Part shown: piece by piece, positions 30,301-43,171 of the stretch | Position numbering within the stretch: the first letter of the stretch is position 1 | How the letters are laid out: each line of letters opens with the position of its first letter | NCBI GenBank assembly: GCA_029204225.1 | Contig: CM055105.1 | Span: 17,679,353-17,743,352, forward strand | Source: Diphasiastrum complanatum | Taxonomy: Eukaryota > Streptophyta > Lycopodiopsida > Lycopodiales > Lycopodiaceae | Direction of reading: 5' to 3' | Length of the DNA: 64,000 nucleotides | The notes under the pieces: model-generated | Databases searched by the model: none | What the model was told of the DNA's origin: nothing | The model's input: only the letters and a program-made list of their open reading frames with translations | Program-made: the position numbers and the translations under genes

Positions 30301-33245
30301 TAGTTTATGACTATTGACGTCAAATCAACCTCGAGTGAACAATGACGGGCAACATAAGAGTATTCGGGCAGTAACTGTGGTCCAATCACAATCGTTTGTT
30401 ATGCCCGGCGGGATATTTGAAAATCACAAAAATTTGTCTGGGAAAGTTAAATACAATTTCCGTCCGTCAACCACTATTACAGTTCGTCACAGATGGACAC
30501 CATTCATTGGGACACATAATTGTTGAAAGCGTGCAAAGTCAAAAACAACATCTTGACAAAGGGCCCATTTTGAGTTCTAATATCCCCTAATGAATCTCTA
30601 ACTCTGAGGAGTCAGATACTGTATCTCTAGATGATGGATTCGACGATGTCTTGGATCTACCAATTCAACCTCACTGCCTCTAATCGCTCATTGCCTTATA
30701 TAGTTGTTGGATGATCTTATGGTATTCTAATTACAATTACAAGATCATTAACAATTATGTACTTAATTTACAAAACTTTTATCCAGCGGAGTGTGAAGAC
30801 TTAGACAACAAAATCTCCTTTGCATGTGACTGCAAGCGGTGTCTTGCGGTGCCTTGGTCGGTGCTTTGGCAGTGTCTTGCCTGTTGAATTTTGTGTGTAA
30901 AAATGTAGACTGTTGGAGAAATGGTTCATTTAAGCAGACTTATGTAAGAGAGTGATTTCCTTGAGTGATTCGGAGGGCATTTAGAGTGAGGAGTAAGATT
31001 AAGTCCAACAGTACAACAATTTTCCAATAGTTGCACGACGCAAGGATCATCAAATTTTAAACTATAAATCATTCTCCCTCTATGTGTGTTAATCCTTTAT
31101 ATTAGTTGGTTTTCTGCTATTCCCAAGACACGCCTATTGGCTGTACATGCACTGGAAGCTAAGAAAGCATGTTGTAAAGCATGGCATGATCATAGGTTAC
31201 ACAAGAAGGATCTTACCCTTTTACCAATTACAAGCTCGTCACTTATAATTACCAATTTACAATTGTCACTACAAGGCTGGTGAGGTAGCCATTTTCATAA
31301 GTTACAACACGAATGAGTAAGGGATTCAAAAGCATGTAACAAGAATGGAACTAGATTCTTTCTCCAAATTTTGGTTCCCCAAACAATGTGACAAATATTG
31401 ACTTCCAAAAACTTGATGCTTATTATTTTATGTGATTTCTTTTGTTCAAGGAAGACAATTAGAATATTTTAAACCTATAACTATTTTGATATGTAGAATT
31501 TGTTAGTCTAATATGAAATCTTAGAGAAATTTGATATTATTATGTTTGAATTGTGACATACAAGGGAGGCAAGTTTGAAATAAAAAGACAACATATTTGA
31601 AACTTTTCAAGAATTCGAACATTATAGTAGCACTTTAAGATTTATAGCCATGGTAATTTCATTCATCTCTTAACCATATGTATGGTTGAAGTCCCTCTCA
31701 TTCCCTTTGCCTGAGGGAAGGAGAGCTGTTTGCATGGGGACGCCAAGGGGGCTCTTGGTTTTTTTTTTCTCCTCAGACTTCCATGGAATGCCTTGCTTGG
31801 GCCACTATGAGCATTATGCCTTGCTTGGGGTTGCTCCAATAAGACTATGAGGTGTTTAAAAATAATTATCTCTGCTTTTATTATTAATTCATGGGAAAAA
31901 CCCATCAACGTACAAGAAGATGAAAGTACATAGAATGATTATGCCGAACTACAAAATACAATATTTGCAACCAAATCTATAGCATCTAGCATTAGAAGGA
32001 TGTTATCTTAGCTAGAATCTAGAAGTTATAGGAATTTGAGGCAATCACAAATTTTAAAAAATGCAAGATCTTAGCCATTCACCCATGAAAAGTGAGTTCA
32101 AATGGAAGAAAGGGTCTACAAGAAAAGCAAAATTTAAGTACTGAGCAAAAGGGGTTGCCCTTAAATAATCAAGACAAATAATGGGGAGTGCCCTCAAATA
32201 ATCAGGATATATGAGGAGCCATTCCTCTCACGCCAAATCTAATTAAGGAATATAATAATTCTATTCTTAACTTTGGCTTTTCTCCTCGTTTTACCGATCG
32301 TTTGGATTTGGTGCTGCTCTTGTTGCTGCTGCTGCTGAGAAGGGTGCATGCATTCAGAGGTGAAGGATTGTATCAGAGGAGAGCTGCTTCGATTCTGTTT
32401 GGTGTATGATTGCTATGTCTTTTCTTCATTCCTCCTCCACATTGCCTTATCCACTTACATTGACTGACGCTGAGAATGTCTCTGTAAATTGGATTATGAG
32501 TTGGATTACAAACTGAAAGGCAGCCACGTAGCGTTGTTTCAGCAATTGGTTTGTGGGTTTTGTTCCATTGATCTCTGTTGTTGTTTTTGTGCTCGAATGC
32601 GTTAGGTTCTTCACCCTACTCATGCTACCCAAGTGCGAATGGCTTAACAACTAGATTCAAAGCTTAATTTTTTTTGCTTTTCAAGCGTAAGGCTTCATTT
32701 TTGGAGCGATGAGATTGACTCATCTTTAGGCTCTTGATGAACCCGGAAAATAATAACATATGATCTTTAATGTGTTTAATTAACTAAACAAGTTGATGGT
32801 TCCACATGACTTAATTTCACTTTGAAATATCACAGTTTGATAATGATCATACTTTTCTATACAAATACAAGATGACAATTCAGTTTGATCCAGCATTTTA
32901 GCATTCCTTTCATTGCCAATTGGTCATCAATCTTACTTGTTGGTATCAAAATGGGCTGACAACCAATTAAGCAGCTCATGCCTCAAAGTTGGCTGGATCA
33001 AAGACATCTGTTGAGCGAATTCGTCTTTAATGCTGTCTTTTTTAGGCGTGGCAGATAAATATATGTGAACAACATGGCTTTCAAGAGACTTAAAGGATGC
33101 ACGGAGTATTTCAGATTATCCTAATTCTCCTTTAACTGAAGTATTCAAAGACATGATTTTAAATTAAGCACTTTTGAAATTGAGAAACTGTCTAAGATAC
33201 AGCTTTTTATTGTCAAATGTGTAGTGCAAATTCTTTGTTTAGAAT
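30301..33245. other. Decayed repeat region, no gene recognised
   Basis: No gene. At 31,186-31,310 a stretch (ACTTATAATTACCAATTTAC ... GGCTGGTGAGGTAGCCATTT) resembles 43,880-43,960, part of a gypsy LTR, so an LTR remnant lies here. The motif AGTTCTAATATCCC at 30,575 resembles the outer edge of that LTR (GAGTTCTAACATCCC at 43,971). Confidence 0.4.
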
Positions 33246-33761
33246 CATAGCGACAAGGGATTGGGAATGAGAACAGGAACAGGAATGAATACGTCCCTGA
33301 AAAAATGGGAACGGGACGCCACACCAACATAATAACATATAATAAAAACATATACATGCACATCAAGGTTTGAAATTTATAGACTTCTGTATATTGAAAT
33401 CACACATACTATAAACGAAACAGAGGATGAGTATCGTATTTATGCAATTGCACTACTATATAAAGAAATTTTATTTAATATTCGTTTGTTTCCTCTATTT
33501 ATCTTAGGTTATTTTAGAAACTGTGATTGGGAAGATGTTAATCACGTTTCCCAAAGCTTCCTCCTTCATTTATCTTGTTTTTAGGTCTTTGCAGAAATTG
33601 CGACCAGGGAACGCATTCCAAATCATGTCCGCATCCCTTGGGAACACGTTCCCATGTCACAATTCTGACCTCACGTTCCTGAGCGTGTTCCCAACCAGAG
33701 GTGGTCTGGGAACGTGTGGCATGTCTAAAAACCCACTTTCCGACGTTCCTGTGTTACTATG
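33246..33761. mobile_element. hAT-type MITE with perfect 8-bp target duplication
   Basis: 516 bp, from CATAGCGACAAGGGATTGGG to CCTGTGTTACTATG. Flanked by TTTAGAAT at 33,238-33,245 and again at 33,762-33,769, a perfect 8-bp duplication. The ends (CATAGYRACAMRGGA) are inverted and rich in GGGAACG/CGTTCCC. No coding sequence. A diverged relative is at 39,570-39,940. It differs from the GGTACC-rich family apart from the CATAG tip. Confidence 0.85.
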
Positions 33762-34079
33762 TTTAGAATAGCCAAAACTGTAAAAATGCCTCCCTTTTAT
33801 TTACAGAATTGAAACTTGCGTCACTTGAAGGAGACTTAGCTCCCATTGTTTGACAAAGGCTGGATCTTTTTCTTGATCAAACATTAAATTACTCTAACAA
33901 TGGTGAAATGCTTTGTGGTGTTATCAACCCGTGGGTTACAAATTTAAAAATGCATCTTGGTTTCGAAGGGGGGCTTGAACTTGGGATCAAAGGCAGATGT
34001 TGAAATGAAGATGCTACCCACATCATCCTTTTGCTCACTCTTTGTAGTGGTGAAATAGAGTGAAAGTAAACAGTTACAT

Positions 34080-34960
34080 TGTCATTTCCAAATCTGGTGT
34101 GTCAGAACATTATGGTTCCTTACAGAGACACTCAAATATTCTGTGAAAATTGCGGACTGTCCTGCAAAGTACTTAATCTTTGGTAGCAAAATTTGGGCCT
34201 TACACTCTTGGTCGTATTGTAGCCTTCTCTCAGCAGGAGCTGCTTTGTTGCTAAAGGTGAAAGTTATTCCTGTTATTGGATACACTCAAAAGAATTGCAA
34301 AATCAAGGGACAGAAGAAACCTCAAGCAAAGTGGTTAAAAAAAGAAGGAAAGGAACCTCATTCATATTTCGAATGACCAAAGCTTTTTGCTCGTAGAGAG
34401 GAGCTATTCAACTAGCCAAGTATTCACAAAAATCTACCATTTCCTTCAAGTTTTTCAACACGAAAATTTCATCGGACCATAGCTCTTTAGATGCTAGGGG
34501 CCAAACTTCTTGGCTTAACATGACCCTAAGCGGGTGGTTACTAGAGGGCTGGTCAACCATGAGTTAAGTTGATGGCGATGGCATCTTGGACCTAGCAATC
34601 AGTACTAAATTTAGCCAAGATGATTGAATAACTTGCTTGCAAGTTAACAAGGTGGTCCTGTTGATGGGGGAGTCATCAGAACACAACTCAAGACAGTTTT
34701 TAGTTCAATAATTATTTTGAAGATGAAGTGTGTTATGTTGTCTTTCAATTGTCACTCCTACCTTACTCCATTGCTACCTTTGTACCAACTTATCTCACTA
34801 TCTATTGGAAGATTCTTTTCATCAATCATGTTGTGGTCTACCAACGAGGTAGGTCATACTGCTAATTTTAATACTAAGATGTCATTGCTTGATTCGTTAT
34901 TACTCATGTTGTTGCCTTCTATACTGAGCCATCAGTTCCTACACTTATGATGACCAATGC
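34080..34960. other. No recognised gene
   Basis: ORFs of 67-77 codons on both strands (for example 34,143-34,376 +, Lys-rich C-terminus) with no family features I can name. Confidence 0.3.
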
Positions 34961-35930
34961 AACATTGATGCACCAGCTTTTACTTGGTAATTTCGTTTAC
35001 TGTCATCCCCTTCTCATGATCTAGGCTTAGTCTGGATCAATTTGATGTTCAGTATTCACTTGTTCCTGATGCTATTCCAACTATACTCTATGATGGTCAT
35101 GAGACATCACTTGTCCATGAATTCAAGGATAAAGTACAACTTATGTATTATCGCTCATCTGATGGCAATGAACTAGAAAATTGGTTCGCTAAGCCTAAGG
35201 TATCCCAAGAGTGAGATATAAAAAGTCAAGCTAGCAGCTTTCCATTTAACTAGCAAAGCTTCTACTTGGTGGAGGACACACAAATAGAGAAACCACCTAA
35301 GTTTGATAATTGGGCTGGCTTTTCAATAGGACATAAAGAATGACATTATTGTTTACACAGCAAAGGAACATTGAACATTGATTCTTAGAGCTTTATGTTG
35401 TGTCCCTGAATGTCTATAATTGGGTATTAGGCCTAGCCTATATTGTAGGGCATCCCTTAACCCAAAATAAGCCTTATGTTCCTATTTAGTTAAGGCACTG
35501 CCTTATGCGAGAGTAGTTGTAGATGATTGCCTATATTGGGTATTGTAGCCTTGCATGGAGAGGGATTATCCTAGAAGGAGCATTCACATGTCATATGGAG
35601 GCTAGGATTTGGGAGAGTATATCTATACCCTCACCCCTCTCGTGTCGACATCGATCGATCGTTCTCTTTTTGCTCTTGCTATCATAGTATCTTCTATAGG
35701 CATCACCTTGGGGGTATCTAATCATTTGTTAGACCGTTGGTTGGGTGGTTCATTACACAACCTGTTCTCTTGCATGCTTATCTCCTATCCAGGTGATCGT
35801 ATTGGGCTTTACAGTGGTATTAGAGCTATGCTTGGAGCTTGGAGAAGCGAAAAGTCATTTGCATTTTGGATTCTATCAATTACTGACAAGCTGTTCGGGT
35901 TGAGTTGGATTGTCAATCAGACTTGGTGGT
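34961..35930 (+). mobile_element. LTR retroelement remnants: gag piece, LTR end and primer site
   Basis: At about 35,225-35,285 the plus strand reads VKLAAFHLTSKASTWWRTHK, the Gag core pattern of plant LTR elements (FHLTDKASTWW), followed by a stop. A separate LTR end runs to about 35,812 (GGGCTTTACA) and is followed by TGGTATTAGAGC at 35,815-35,826, one mismatch from the initiator tRNA-Met primer site TGGTATCAGAGC. A TATA-like run is at about 35,617. Internal sequence after the primer site is short and unreadable. Confidence 0.55.
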
Positions 35931-36846
35931 GATCTTCTCAAAATTTCCATTTTTTCGACAAGTTGCTGAAAATCTGTGAGAGATTCTGATTGTTCCTTGA
36001 ATATGGCGTTGATGTCATTAATAGTTCTGATAATTTGATGCTAGGAAGTTATGCATGCTATAAGACCTTGTTGGAAATGACCTGCATAAAAATAATTCAT
36101 GAAACAGTTCATTGGCCATTTATATGGTTAATATAAGTGTCTTTATTGTAGTGGTTATTTCTCTACTATTAGAAACGCAACTATCAAACTATCAATTGTG
36201 AATTGAAATAGATTGAAACTTGCTGGGAAGCTGAAAACCCTACAAGAATTGGGCGTGGAAGTAATGAAAGATGTGAAGTCCAGGCAGCTCTTTGAGCCTG
36301 AAAATCGTGCTTTTGGTTTTCAATTGCTTCACTGTGAGTGGTTTTTGTATGTGTGGGATTCTGATCCTACAACATACAAAAACATTTCAAACAAGATTAA
36401 TTGCTCGTGTGGGATCCTTCTCCTTATTCCTTTTGTTCATCTGGTTTGAATGGGGCAGCGCTAATAAGATAGCACCTTCATGCTCCTGCCGCAATGATAG
36501 TTTGCTGCTAGAACTGATGACCAATAGCTGCTCGCTGGCACGCAGGCATCTCTGAGTCGGTGGTAGGCCATTGTGAGAGTAATATTTGATTTGCTGATGT
36601 GTCAAATCTGTAAATTTCCAGTAAAACAATTCAGGTTTCCCGGGGTTGGGGGGGGTTTTGCAAAGTTCTCAGCTGATTATAAGTTTATTCCGTTATTAAT
36701 ATACTCAATTTCATTTCACTTTCCAACATAATCAAATTTGAAAGTAACTGTTAGACTCATTGGATTTGGGAATCATATCTACTTTTCCGGTCATGACATT
36801 TCTGTAACCTTTTAAAATATGTTTATTCGCAGTTATTACTTAAAAC
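35931..36846. other. No recognised gene
   Basis: A plus ORF at 36,213-36,449 begins KLKTLQELGVEVMKDVKSRQ (short helix) but matches no family I know. The rest is AT-rich noncoding sequence. Confidence 0.3.
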
Positions 36847-37446
36847 CAATGTTGCAGCCGCTCGCAACCCGCTGCAAAATCGTTCTGGAACGTGCATTCC
36901 GAAACTTCAGCGATCGGCGACCTGGATCGCAAATTTTTTTTTTTTGGTGGAAAAAGACTAATGGCCATTTTTTCTTATTGATAGTTAGAATCAAATGAAC
37001 TTGGACATCATCAATGAATGCATCAGAAGAACAACGTATTGATAACCTGAAAGAGTCAAAAATAACATTGCATAGAGGCTAGTTATAGATAGAGATATTG
37101 TTGGCACTATATAATGTACTCGTATTTTGTTGAGCACGTTGAGTTGACTCACGTTTTTGTCACAAGCTCTGAGATGGGTGCTTATGCTTCATAATTGTTG
37201 TCGTTTTGCTGTCATTCAATACGATTCCATGTGATTTCATTTCACATAATACAGAAATGGAGATTTTCAATAACCTAATGGCCCAAAATTGGACCGCACT
37301 CCTCTTGGAACTCCGAACAAACTAGGTAAGTGAATTGCTCTTGAAAAGACCTTTAATCTGATACCCATATTGGCACCCAAAAAAATAAAATAAAATTGCG
37401 TTCCGGAACCCTAAGATCGCGTTCCAGATCAGAATGTGCAACATTG
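36847..37446. mobile_element. Possible 600-bp non-autonomous element
   Basis: The left end CAATGTTGCAGCCGCTCGCA and the right end TGCAACATTG are inverted. Both ends contain GTTCTGGAACG/GCGTTCCGGAAC motifs. No target duplication is visible. The right part (about 37,330-37,375) also looks like the arm of the foldback element at 4,798. Low confidence. Confidence 0.3.
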
Positions 37447-37909
37447 CAACATTTGTCTTGATTTTGTTTATGATACTGTTTAGTATCATAAGAATCACTG
37501 ATACCAATGAAAAAAAACAGAGGGGGATCATAAAAAATTGAGATAAATGAACCTCTTGGCTTTCTGTATAGGATATAAACTTTGCAATAGATTTGAACAT
37601 TACGTTGCAAACCATTCAAGTAGGAAAATTCACCAGCAGTACCTACACGGATTGATTTTGCAACAAATTAGCAGAGTTTTGATTGAAATACATGACGGTC
37701 ATAAAGCTAGTGAAAATCAGGCACCTGAATGAGCAAATCAAAAGCCTATCGACCAATCAACTACAGTATAGTCTTTATGGGCGAGTGTAAGGACCGTAAA
37801 CCTGTATGGGACGGGATAGCTACTTTAATGTCCATGAAATCCCAGAAGAAAAAGGATCAAAACCATAATGTTTTACATTCGAGGAAAAACAGTTTTGTGA
37901 TGGAGAGAT

Positions 37910-38176
37910 GTTTCACCAAAACCGGCAACTTGGGAGGAATTTGAGACATTATTCTCAAAGACATTTATGTTGGTAGACGACTTTAAAAACCTTGAGGAGA
38001 AACAATCCACATTGAGCTTAAAGAATAAATTGAAAGGCACCCATATCTTCCTAGATGACAATCTTGCTGTCCTGCAAGTGTCAAAACAAAAAAAAGCTTT
38101 CAAAGAAGCCAAAACATCAAGAAGGAGAGTAGTTTACAGGAATGGCCAAGTGAAATACATCAATGGTAAGAAATAG
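37910..38176 (+). pseudogene. LINE ORF1 C-terminal fragment
   Basis: The open frame reads TWEEFETLFSKTFM, LEEKQSTLSLKNKLKGTHIF, LDDNLAVLQVSKQKKAFKEA, VYRNGQVKYINGK, then TAG. The order (helical EEK segment, KG-x-x-IFLDDDLT-like turn, Lys-rich helix, RNG-x-V-x-YINGK) is that of LINE ORF1-type proteins. Those bind the element RNA as chaperones. It is truncated 5', with no endonuclease/RT downstream. Confidence 0.5.
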
Positions 38177-39569
38177 GGTTTTGGATCTTCCAGGTGTGGG
38201 AGCAACCTGAAGACCCATCCATCTTCGTTAAGCTTTGGTGTCTAGAGCTGTAACAGAATACATAAATGATCCTCAGCAGGTGATTTGATAGACTTCATAG
38301 ATAGCGGAGATGTCTCTTTTTCACAGAAACATTGAGAGTGGAGAGCGAGTTTTACCTTCCTTTCTAGGATCTCAGTGGGAGTCGGTTTTTAGGGTAGAGA
38401 CTAGATCAGTAGGTGGACATGGATGGTTCAGGCGATGTGGCCTGTCTACATAGAAACGTGAGATAGTGTACAGGGATGATCATGCTAGATATTTTTTTGA
38501 TCCAACTCAGAAGGACAACTATAGGCTTGGATAACATTATCATAAGTAGAACTTTTCTTCGCCTCAAACTAGACCTTGCTTGTAGAACCAATCTTCAAAA
38601 TATTAATGATTTCAACACAAATTTGGAACCGCTACATGAACAAGCAACTATGACTTGGGATGATATCCAATAATAGAAAATCACAAGCAATTTTCTATGA
38701 CATACATTGGCTACCAAACAATATGACTTGGATAGAAACCAAACAATTCAAAAAACAACAAGACACTCTGGATCTTTGTACTTGGATTGATACCAATACA
38801 AAGCATTAAATTGCTACCTGATAACTTTTTTTTTTCTCAAATTGATATGAAGTAGAATTATAACTTGCTCTTTGTGTCCAAATATGTGAAGGTAGTGCTC
38901 TTTCCGTCTCTTCATTCTAGGAAGCAATGCATGCTGCTTTAGTGGATTGTTGTTGGAATTTATGTAATCAAGCCGATTTCTCTTACTTTTTGGCTTTCAT
39001 GATACCTTCACATAGCTTGGGACCTCTTTACACCTTTAGGGCCATTCAAACCTACTATTGGGCAATCCTAGTATGTACAACAACGTTGGTATGTATCATA
39101 TTCACTCCTATTGATGTTTTTTGGCAGTCGTGGTCCCTTCAAACAACTTGGGTCTCTGCACACATCCACATACTTTTCTTTTCACATTTATCAAGCATAC
39201 TTGGTTCACTTGGGATGCATTCATGTATGGAGTTTCTTCTATTGACATTCACATTTTCCTTTGGCACTCGTGGTCCATTAGAGCAACACAATGGAAGCAT
39301 GTTGATGTCATTTCCATGTGGCACAACATTCCATTAGGAGTAGCAGTGCTCTATTGATACATGATAGCACGGTTCCTCTGTAAGAATATGGCAGCAGAGC
39401 TTCCATGGCATGGTCATTCCTTCAACACATTTTATGGCACATGATGAATGTGTATTGCAATGGGCAGCAATCTTCCTCCATGAATGTGCCAACAAATTTC
39501 TTACACATATTTGACAATAAGAATGCTTGAGGTTGTATGTACTACATACAATACTAGGTCTCTTGCTTG
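38177..39569. other. No recognised gene
   Basis: Several overlapping ORFs (the longest is 136 codons at 38,927-39,337) rich in Phe, Ser and His with no known domain. Two similar stretches (CAGTCGTGGTCCCTTCAAAC at about 39,126 and CACTCGTGGTCCATTAGAGC at about 39,265) suggest an old local duplication. Confidence 0.3.
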
Positions 39570-39940
39570 CATAGTCCCTAGGGAACATGAATGCCATGTC
39601 ATCATGGTGATATATAATAAAAAGATATGCATACACGTAACAACTTGAAAATCATAGTAGAGGTTGTGTTTTGAAATTATAGATTAGATAAAAAAATAGA
39701 CGATGAGTAATGTATTTCTGCAAGGTCACCACTATGTAAATAAAGTATATGTAAAGTACCTCTAGATTTTATTGTTTCTAGCTTAATTTGCTTGTTTTCA
39801 AACCTTCAAAAGCACTATGACTAGGGAACACATTCCGCACCATGTTTCTAGGCATTCCCATGTCTTAGGAACTGCGTTCCCTTGTCTTGAAAACGTGGCA
39901 CACCCAAAAAAATACGTTCCCACATTCTCGGGTCACTACG
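39570..39940. mobile_element. Relic of the CATAG MITE family
   Basis: Starts CATAGTCCCTAGGGAACATG, ends CGGGTCACTACG, and keeps GGGAACACATTCCGCACCAT and GCGTTCCC blocks in the same order as the intact element at 33,246-33,761. No clear target duplication. Shorter and older. Confidence 0.55.
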
Positions 39941-40219
39941 TCTCCTGGTCCTCGCATCGGTACTTTTATTAAAGGCCCCATTAACAAAACACTAAAACTC
40001 AATAGGTTGAGCACCTTCAAATAAGGACAGGGGATTCTAACCCTAATCCCAGCACTAGCCTCTGAGAAGGTTACCTTAAGAACCTACAAGATAGTGTACG
40101 AATGTGGTGACCAACAAAAGATGTATAGATGTCACCCAGTGGGATTTACTACTGAATGAGGAATTGCCAAGACACCATTTTACTCTTATTTCCATCCACT
40201 TGGTTTAGAAACAAGGAGC

Positions 40220-41909
40220 AATAACTGTTGTCTTAGTAGACCTGTTTTTGGATCCAACGATCTCATTTGAATTAATGGTTTTGTGAAGGACCAAGTTGTA
40301 AATGTCGTGTTTGACAACTCATAAGTTTAATAATGCTAAATTGGTGCATAAACTCAAGTTCACCACCGTTTCCATTGAGGATTTGAAACTATGTACATAC
40401 TAGATAGGATTATCTTTCATATTATGAATCTTTATAAGGTAGATTTAATTCTTGAAAAATACTGGCTTTATTCTAAGAAGAGTCATTTCAAAAGGACCAT
40501 GTTAGCCATAATTTGAAGTTTTGGCACAATGGCTCCTTTTCAGAATTTAAAGGAGATGCAATTACAATTGATCTACATTATGTTTCTGCTTTGTTTGAAA
40601 GGCCCTCAGTATCATGCTTTCTTTACTTAGGATGGATGATCTAATGGACTGTCTCAACGCTGGTAAATATTTCACCAAGATACGCGTTAGATCAAGTTAC
40701 CATCAGATACGGGTTAAGGATGAGGATGTTTCGAAAACAGGCTTTCGAACTAGGTATGAATTTTTAGTGTTACCTTTCAAAAACCATTTAAGAAGTAAAA
40801 TCTTTTGTTGGTTTCATAGGTGTTTTCCATAGATTAATTAAGGACTATGCCTTTATCGCATTGCCCCCAATAAATCTTATTGAGGGTATTAAAAGGATTG
40901 CTAAATGCAATCGTAAGAAATTTAGCCCACCAATCCATTTGAACAATGAATGGAATGAAAGTCTTGAAATATTGTTGTTCTATCGCGCCCATATTACACA
41001 TAGTCGATCTGAACAAGACGTACCTTGTTGAGATGGATGCTAGTGATTATGCTGTGGAGTAGTCCTCATCGGAACCGTAGGCCAGTAGCTTTTGGCAGGA
41101 AAAAGAACCTGCTCAACTTAGATATTCTACTTATGACAATTGCGGTTATACATGCACTAAAGATTTGGTGCCATTATTTGTATGGATCCGAATTCACTAC
41201 GATAATAGATCATCAGTCCCTTAAGTATATATGTGATGTCGTAGACTTGAGAGGCCAGACATCTTTGAACCTTGATGTGAAAACTTGATCCAAATGTACG
41301 CATTTCACATTTAGTTGTGATTGATCTGAAAACAATGATTTCAAGAGTTCAAGTTTGACATTAAGTACCGTAGAGGTATGTCAATCAATGTCGCTAATGC
41401 TTCTGAGTCGAATTGGAGAGATAAATTAGTTATGCTTTGCTGAGATTCAATCCGATTTGTATCTTTCTCTTCGAGATCTATGGCAGACTGACACGTTCTT
41501 CGGTCGCTTATGGGAAAAGTCCTAGCAAGAAATTCTCGATCTAGTGAAAACATTGGGGTGCGGGACTCCAAGAAATCTCGATATGACAAGATACAGTTAG
41601 ATTTTTCCATTAACAATGGCTTACTTTTTTGGAATGGAAATTTTTTTGTCCCCAATGAAGATGATATTAGGGTCCAAATCATGCATGAATGTCATGACAA
41701 TCCCTGGACATCCGCCCTGGGATATAAAAAACCCTTAACCTAATTAGAAGAAATTTCTATTGGCCAAAAATGAAAGGTGACGTGGAGGCATTCAAAAGTG
41801 TGACCAATGCCAAGTGAATAAAGCGCGAAGACTCAAAGCAGTTGGCCTGTTGCATCCGTTTGAAATTCCCCATAAAAAATGGGAAAGTATTTCAATGGGT
41901 TTTGTGACT
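40220..41909 (+). pseudogene. Ty3/gypsy RT, RNase H and integrase N-terminus
   Basis: Plus strand, several frames. The RT piece is RMDDLMDCLNAGKYFTKI, RSSYHQIRVKDEDVSKTGFR, RYEFLVLPF (40,620-40,790). RNase H is YLVEMDASDYAVE (41,021-41,060), then FGRKKNLLNLD, IHALKIWCHYLYGSEF, IDHQSLKYI, then KYRRGMS. The integrase start is FFVPNEDDIRVQIMHECHDN, LGYKKPL, FYWPKMKGDVEAF, PHKKWESISMGFVT at 41,905. It is cut off there by the LTR sequence beginning at 41,911. The missing catalytic core may resume at 47,690. Many stops and frameshifts. Confidence 0.8.
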
Positions 41910-41910
41910 A

Positions 41911-42160
41911 GAGCCCAATAGGTATACTTATACCCTCCAAGGCCCATGCACCACTAGTAGTGCACTGTGACACCTCTGTAGCCTAACTGGGCCACGTCAT
42001 CCAGTTCCTCAATGACTCACTGATAGACCCATACAAATCCACCATCAAGAGTTTAGGCCTACAACCATTAATTATGACTTTATACACATAAGGGCCCCAA
42101 TTCCCTTATAGTCACAATTAACTTAAGGGTTGTTGGTCTACTGATCCCTGTTACCAAGAA
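41911..42160 (-). repeat. Partial gypsy LTR, 3' copy
   Basis: 250 bp nearly identical to 43,343-43,600 (CCAATAGGTATACTTATACC ... GGTTGTTGGTCTACTGATCC), with an 18-bp deletion after TGTGACACCTC. Direct repeats flanking a remnant of minus-strand gypsy integrase mark them as LTR parts. Confidence 0.8.
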
Positions 42161-42186
42161 TCATCATCATTTGTGCGACTCTTCCA

Positions 42187-42760
42187 TCAAACCAAATGCT
42201 TGGTAACTATACGATTTCTCAATCGTTTAGTTCTTGTATCCAAGATCCTTCCGGGCTCAAGTCGAGACACACCTGATAATTTATTCAACAGGTCCAATCG
42301 ATCTCCAGATCCAAGATGCTCTCCTTCATGCAGACTCTTCTTGAGTTGACTTACGTGAAAAACCGGATGCACTGGAGTTCCAATTGGTAAGCTAAGAATC
42401 CGATCTTTTTCAAGATCTGATACAGTCCTCTATATCTAGGGGATAATTTATAATGCTTGCCGATACTCATTACACTCGAATCCTTCAGGATTCTCAAATA
42501 TACCCAAACTCTTATTTGAAAGTCTCGAGGCAATCATTTCAGATTAGCATAAATTGGGCACACTGGACATTCTTACGTGCTATTTGTAGCATTTCTTGCA
42601 TATCATGTAGGAAATCCGCTACCTTCTGAAACCTGATCATACGAGTCTCTACCAAAATGAGTGATATAGGTTCAAAACTGTACATAAGCACGAACGAGCT
42701 ATAACCGGTAGCTGTAAATTTGAGATATCCAAAAAGGGGTCATGACCAATATCTCAAATT
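42187..42760 (-). pseudogene. Ty3/gypsy integrase C-terminus
   Basis: Minus strand: TATGYSSFVLMYSFEP, FLHDMQEMLQIARKN, KLSPRYRGLYQILKKIG, FLAYQLELQ, HPVFHVSQLKKSLHEGE, RILDTRTKRLRNR. This is the usual order at the end of plant gypsy integrases, with the start of a chromodomain-type tail. Several frame changes. Confidence 0.8.
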
Positions 42761-43157
42761 TCTGACAAAACACCCGTTTTATGACCGATAGTATCTGGCA
42801 TCACTTAGATTTACGGCCTTACTATGGTCAATTGATCCAGTTAGTTTCAAATCTTCATTTTGGAATCGCCTGCGTCCCATACCACAGGTTCTTCCTCCAT
42901 GAAGGCCCTCCACTTCCTGATCAAAGTGTCAGAAAAAATAATTACAAGTATATGAAGTTCTCAGGAATTATTAATAAATTCCAACTTCATAAAAAAATTT
43001 CCAATTCATAATTTCTTTCGCCCCTTTTCATAATCTCTACGGTCACTGAAAGGATCATATTATTTGTCCTAACATGCCCTGTAGTGACAGATTTAGAAAT
43101 GGGGAAGAATGAGTCGGCCTTTTTTTTTGTTCTTATAGGTCCCAGGATCGAAACTTG

Positions 43158-43169
43158 GCTCTGATACCA
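43158..43169 (-). other. tRNA-Met primer binding site (minus strand)
   Basis: The plus strand GCTCTGATACCA is TGGTATCAGAGC on the minus strand, a perfect match to the usual plant LTR-retrotransposon primer site. It follows the LTR at 43,172-43,981. Confidence 0.85.
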
Positions 43170-43171
43170 AT

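Noticed and set aside
38927-39357. 136-codon Phe-rich ORF as a membrane protein gene
   Set aside because: Overlapping open frames, local duplications, no family signature, and a transposon-rich setting.
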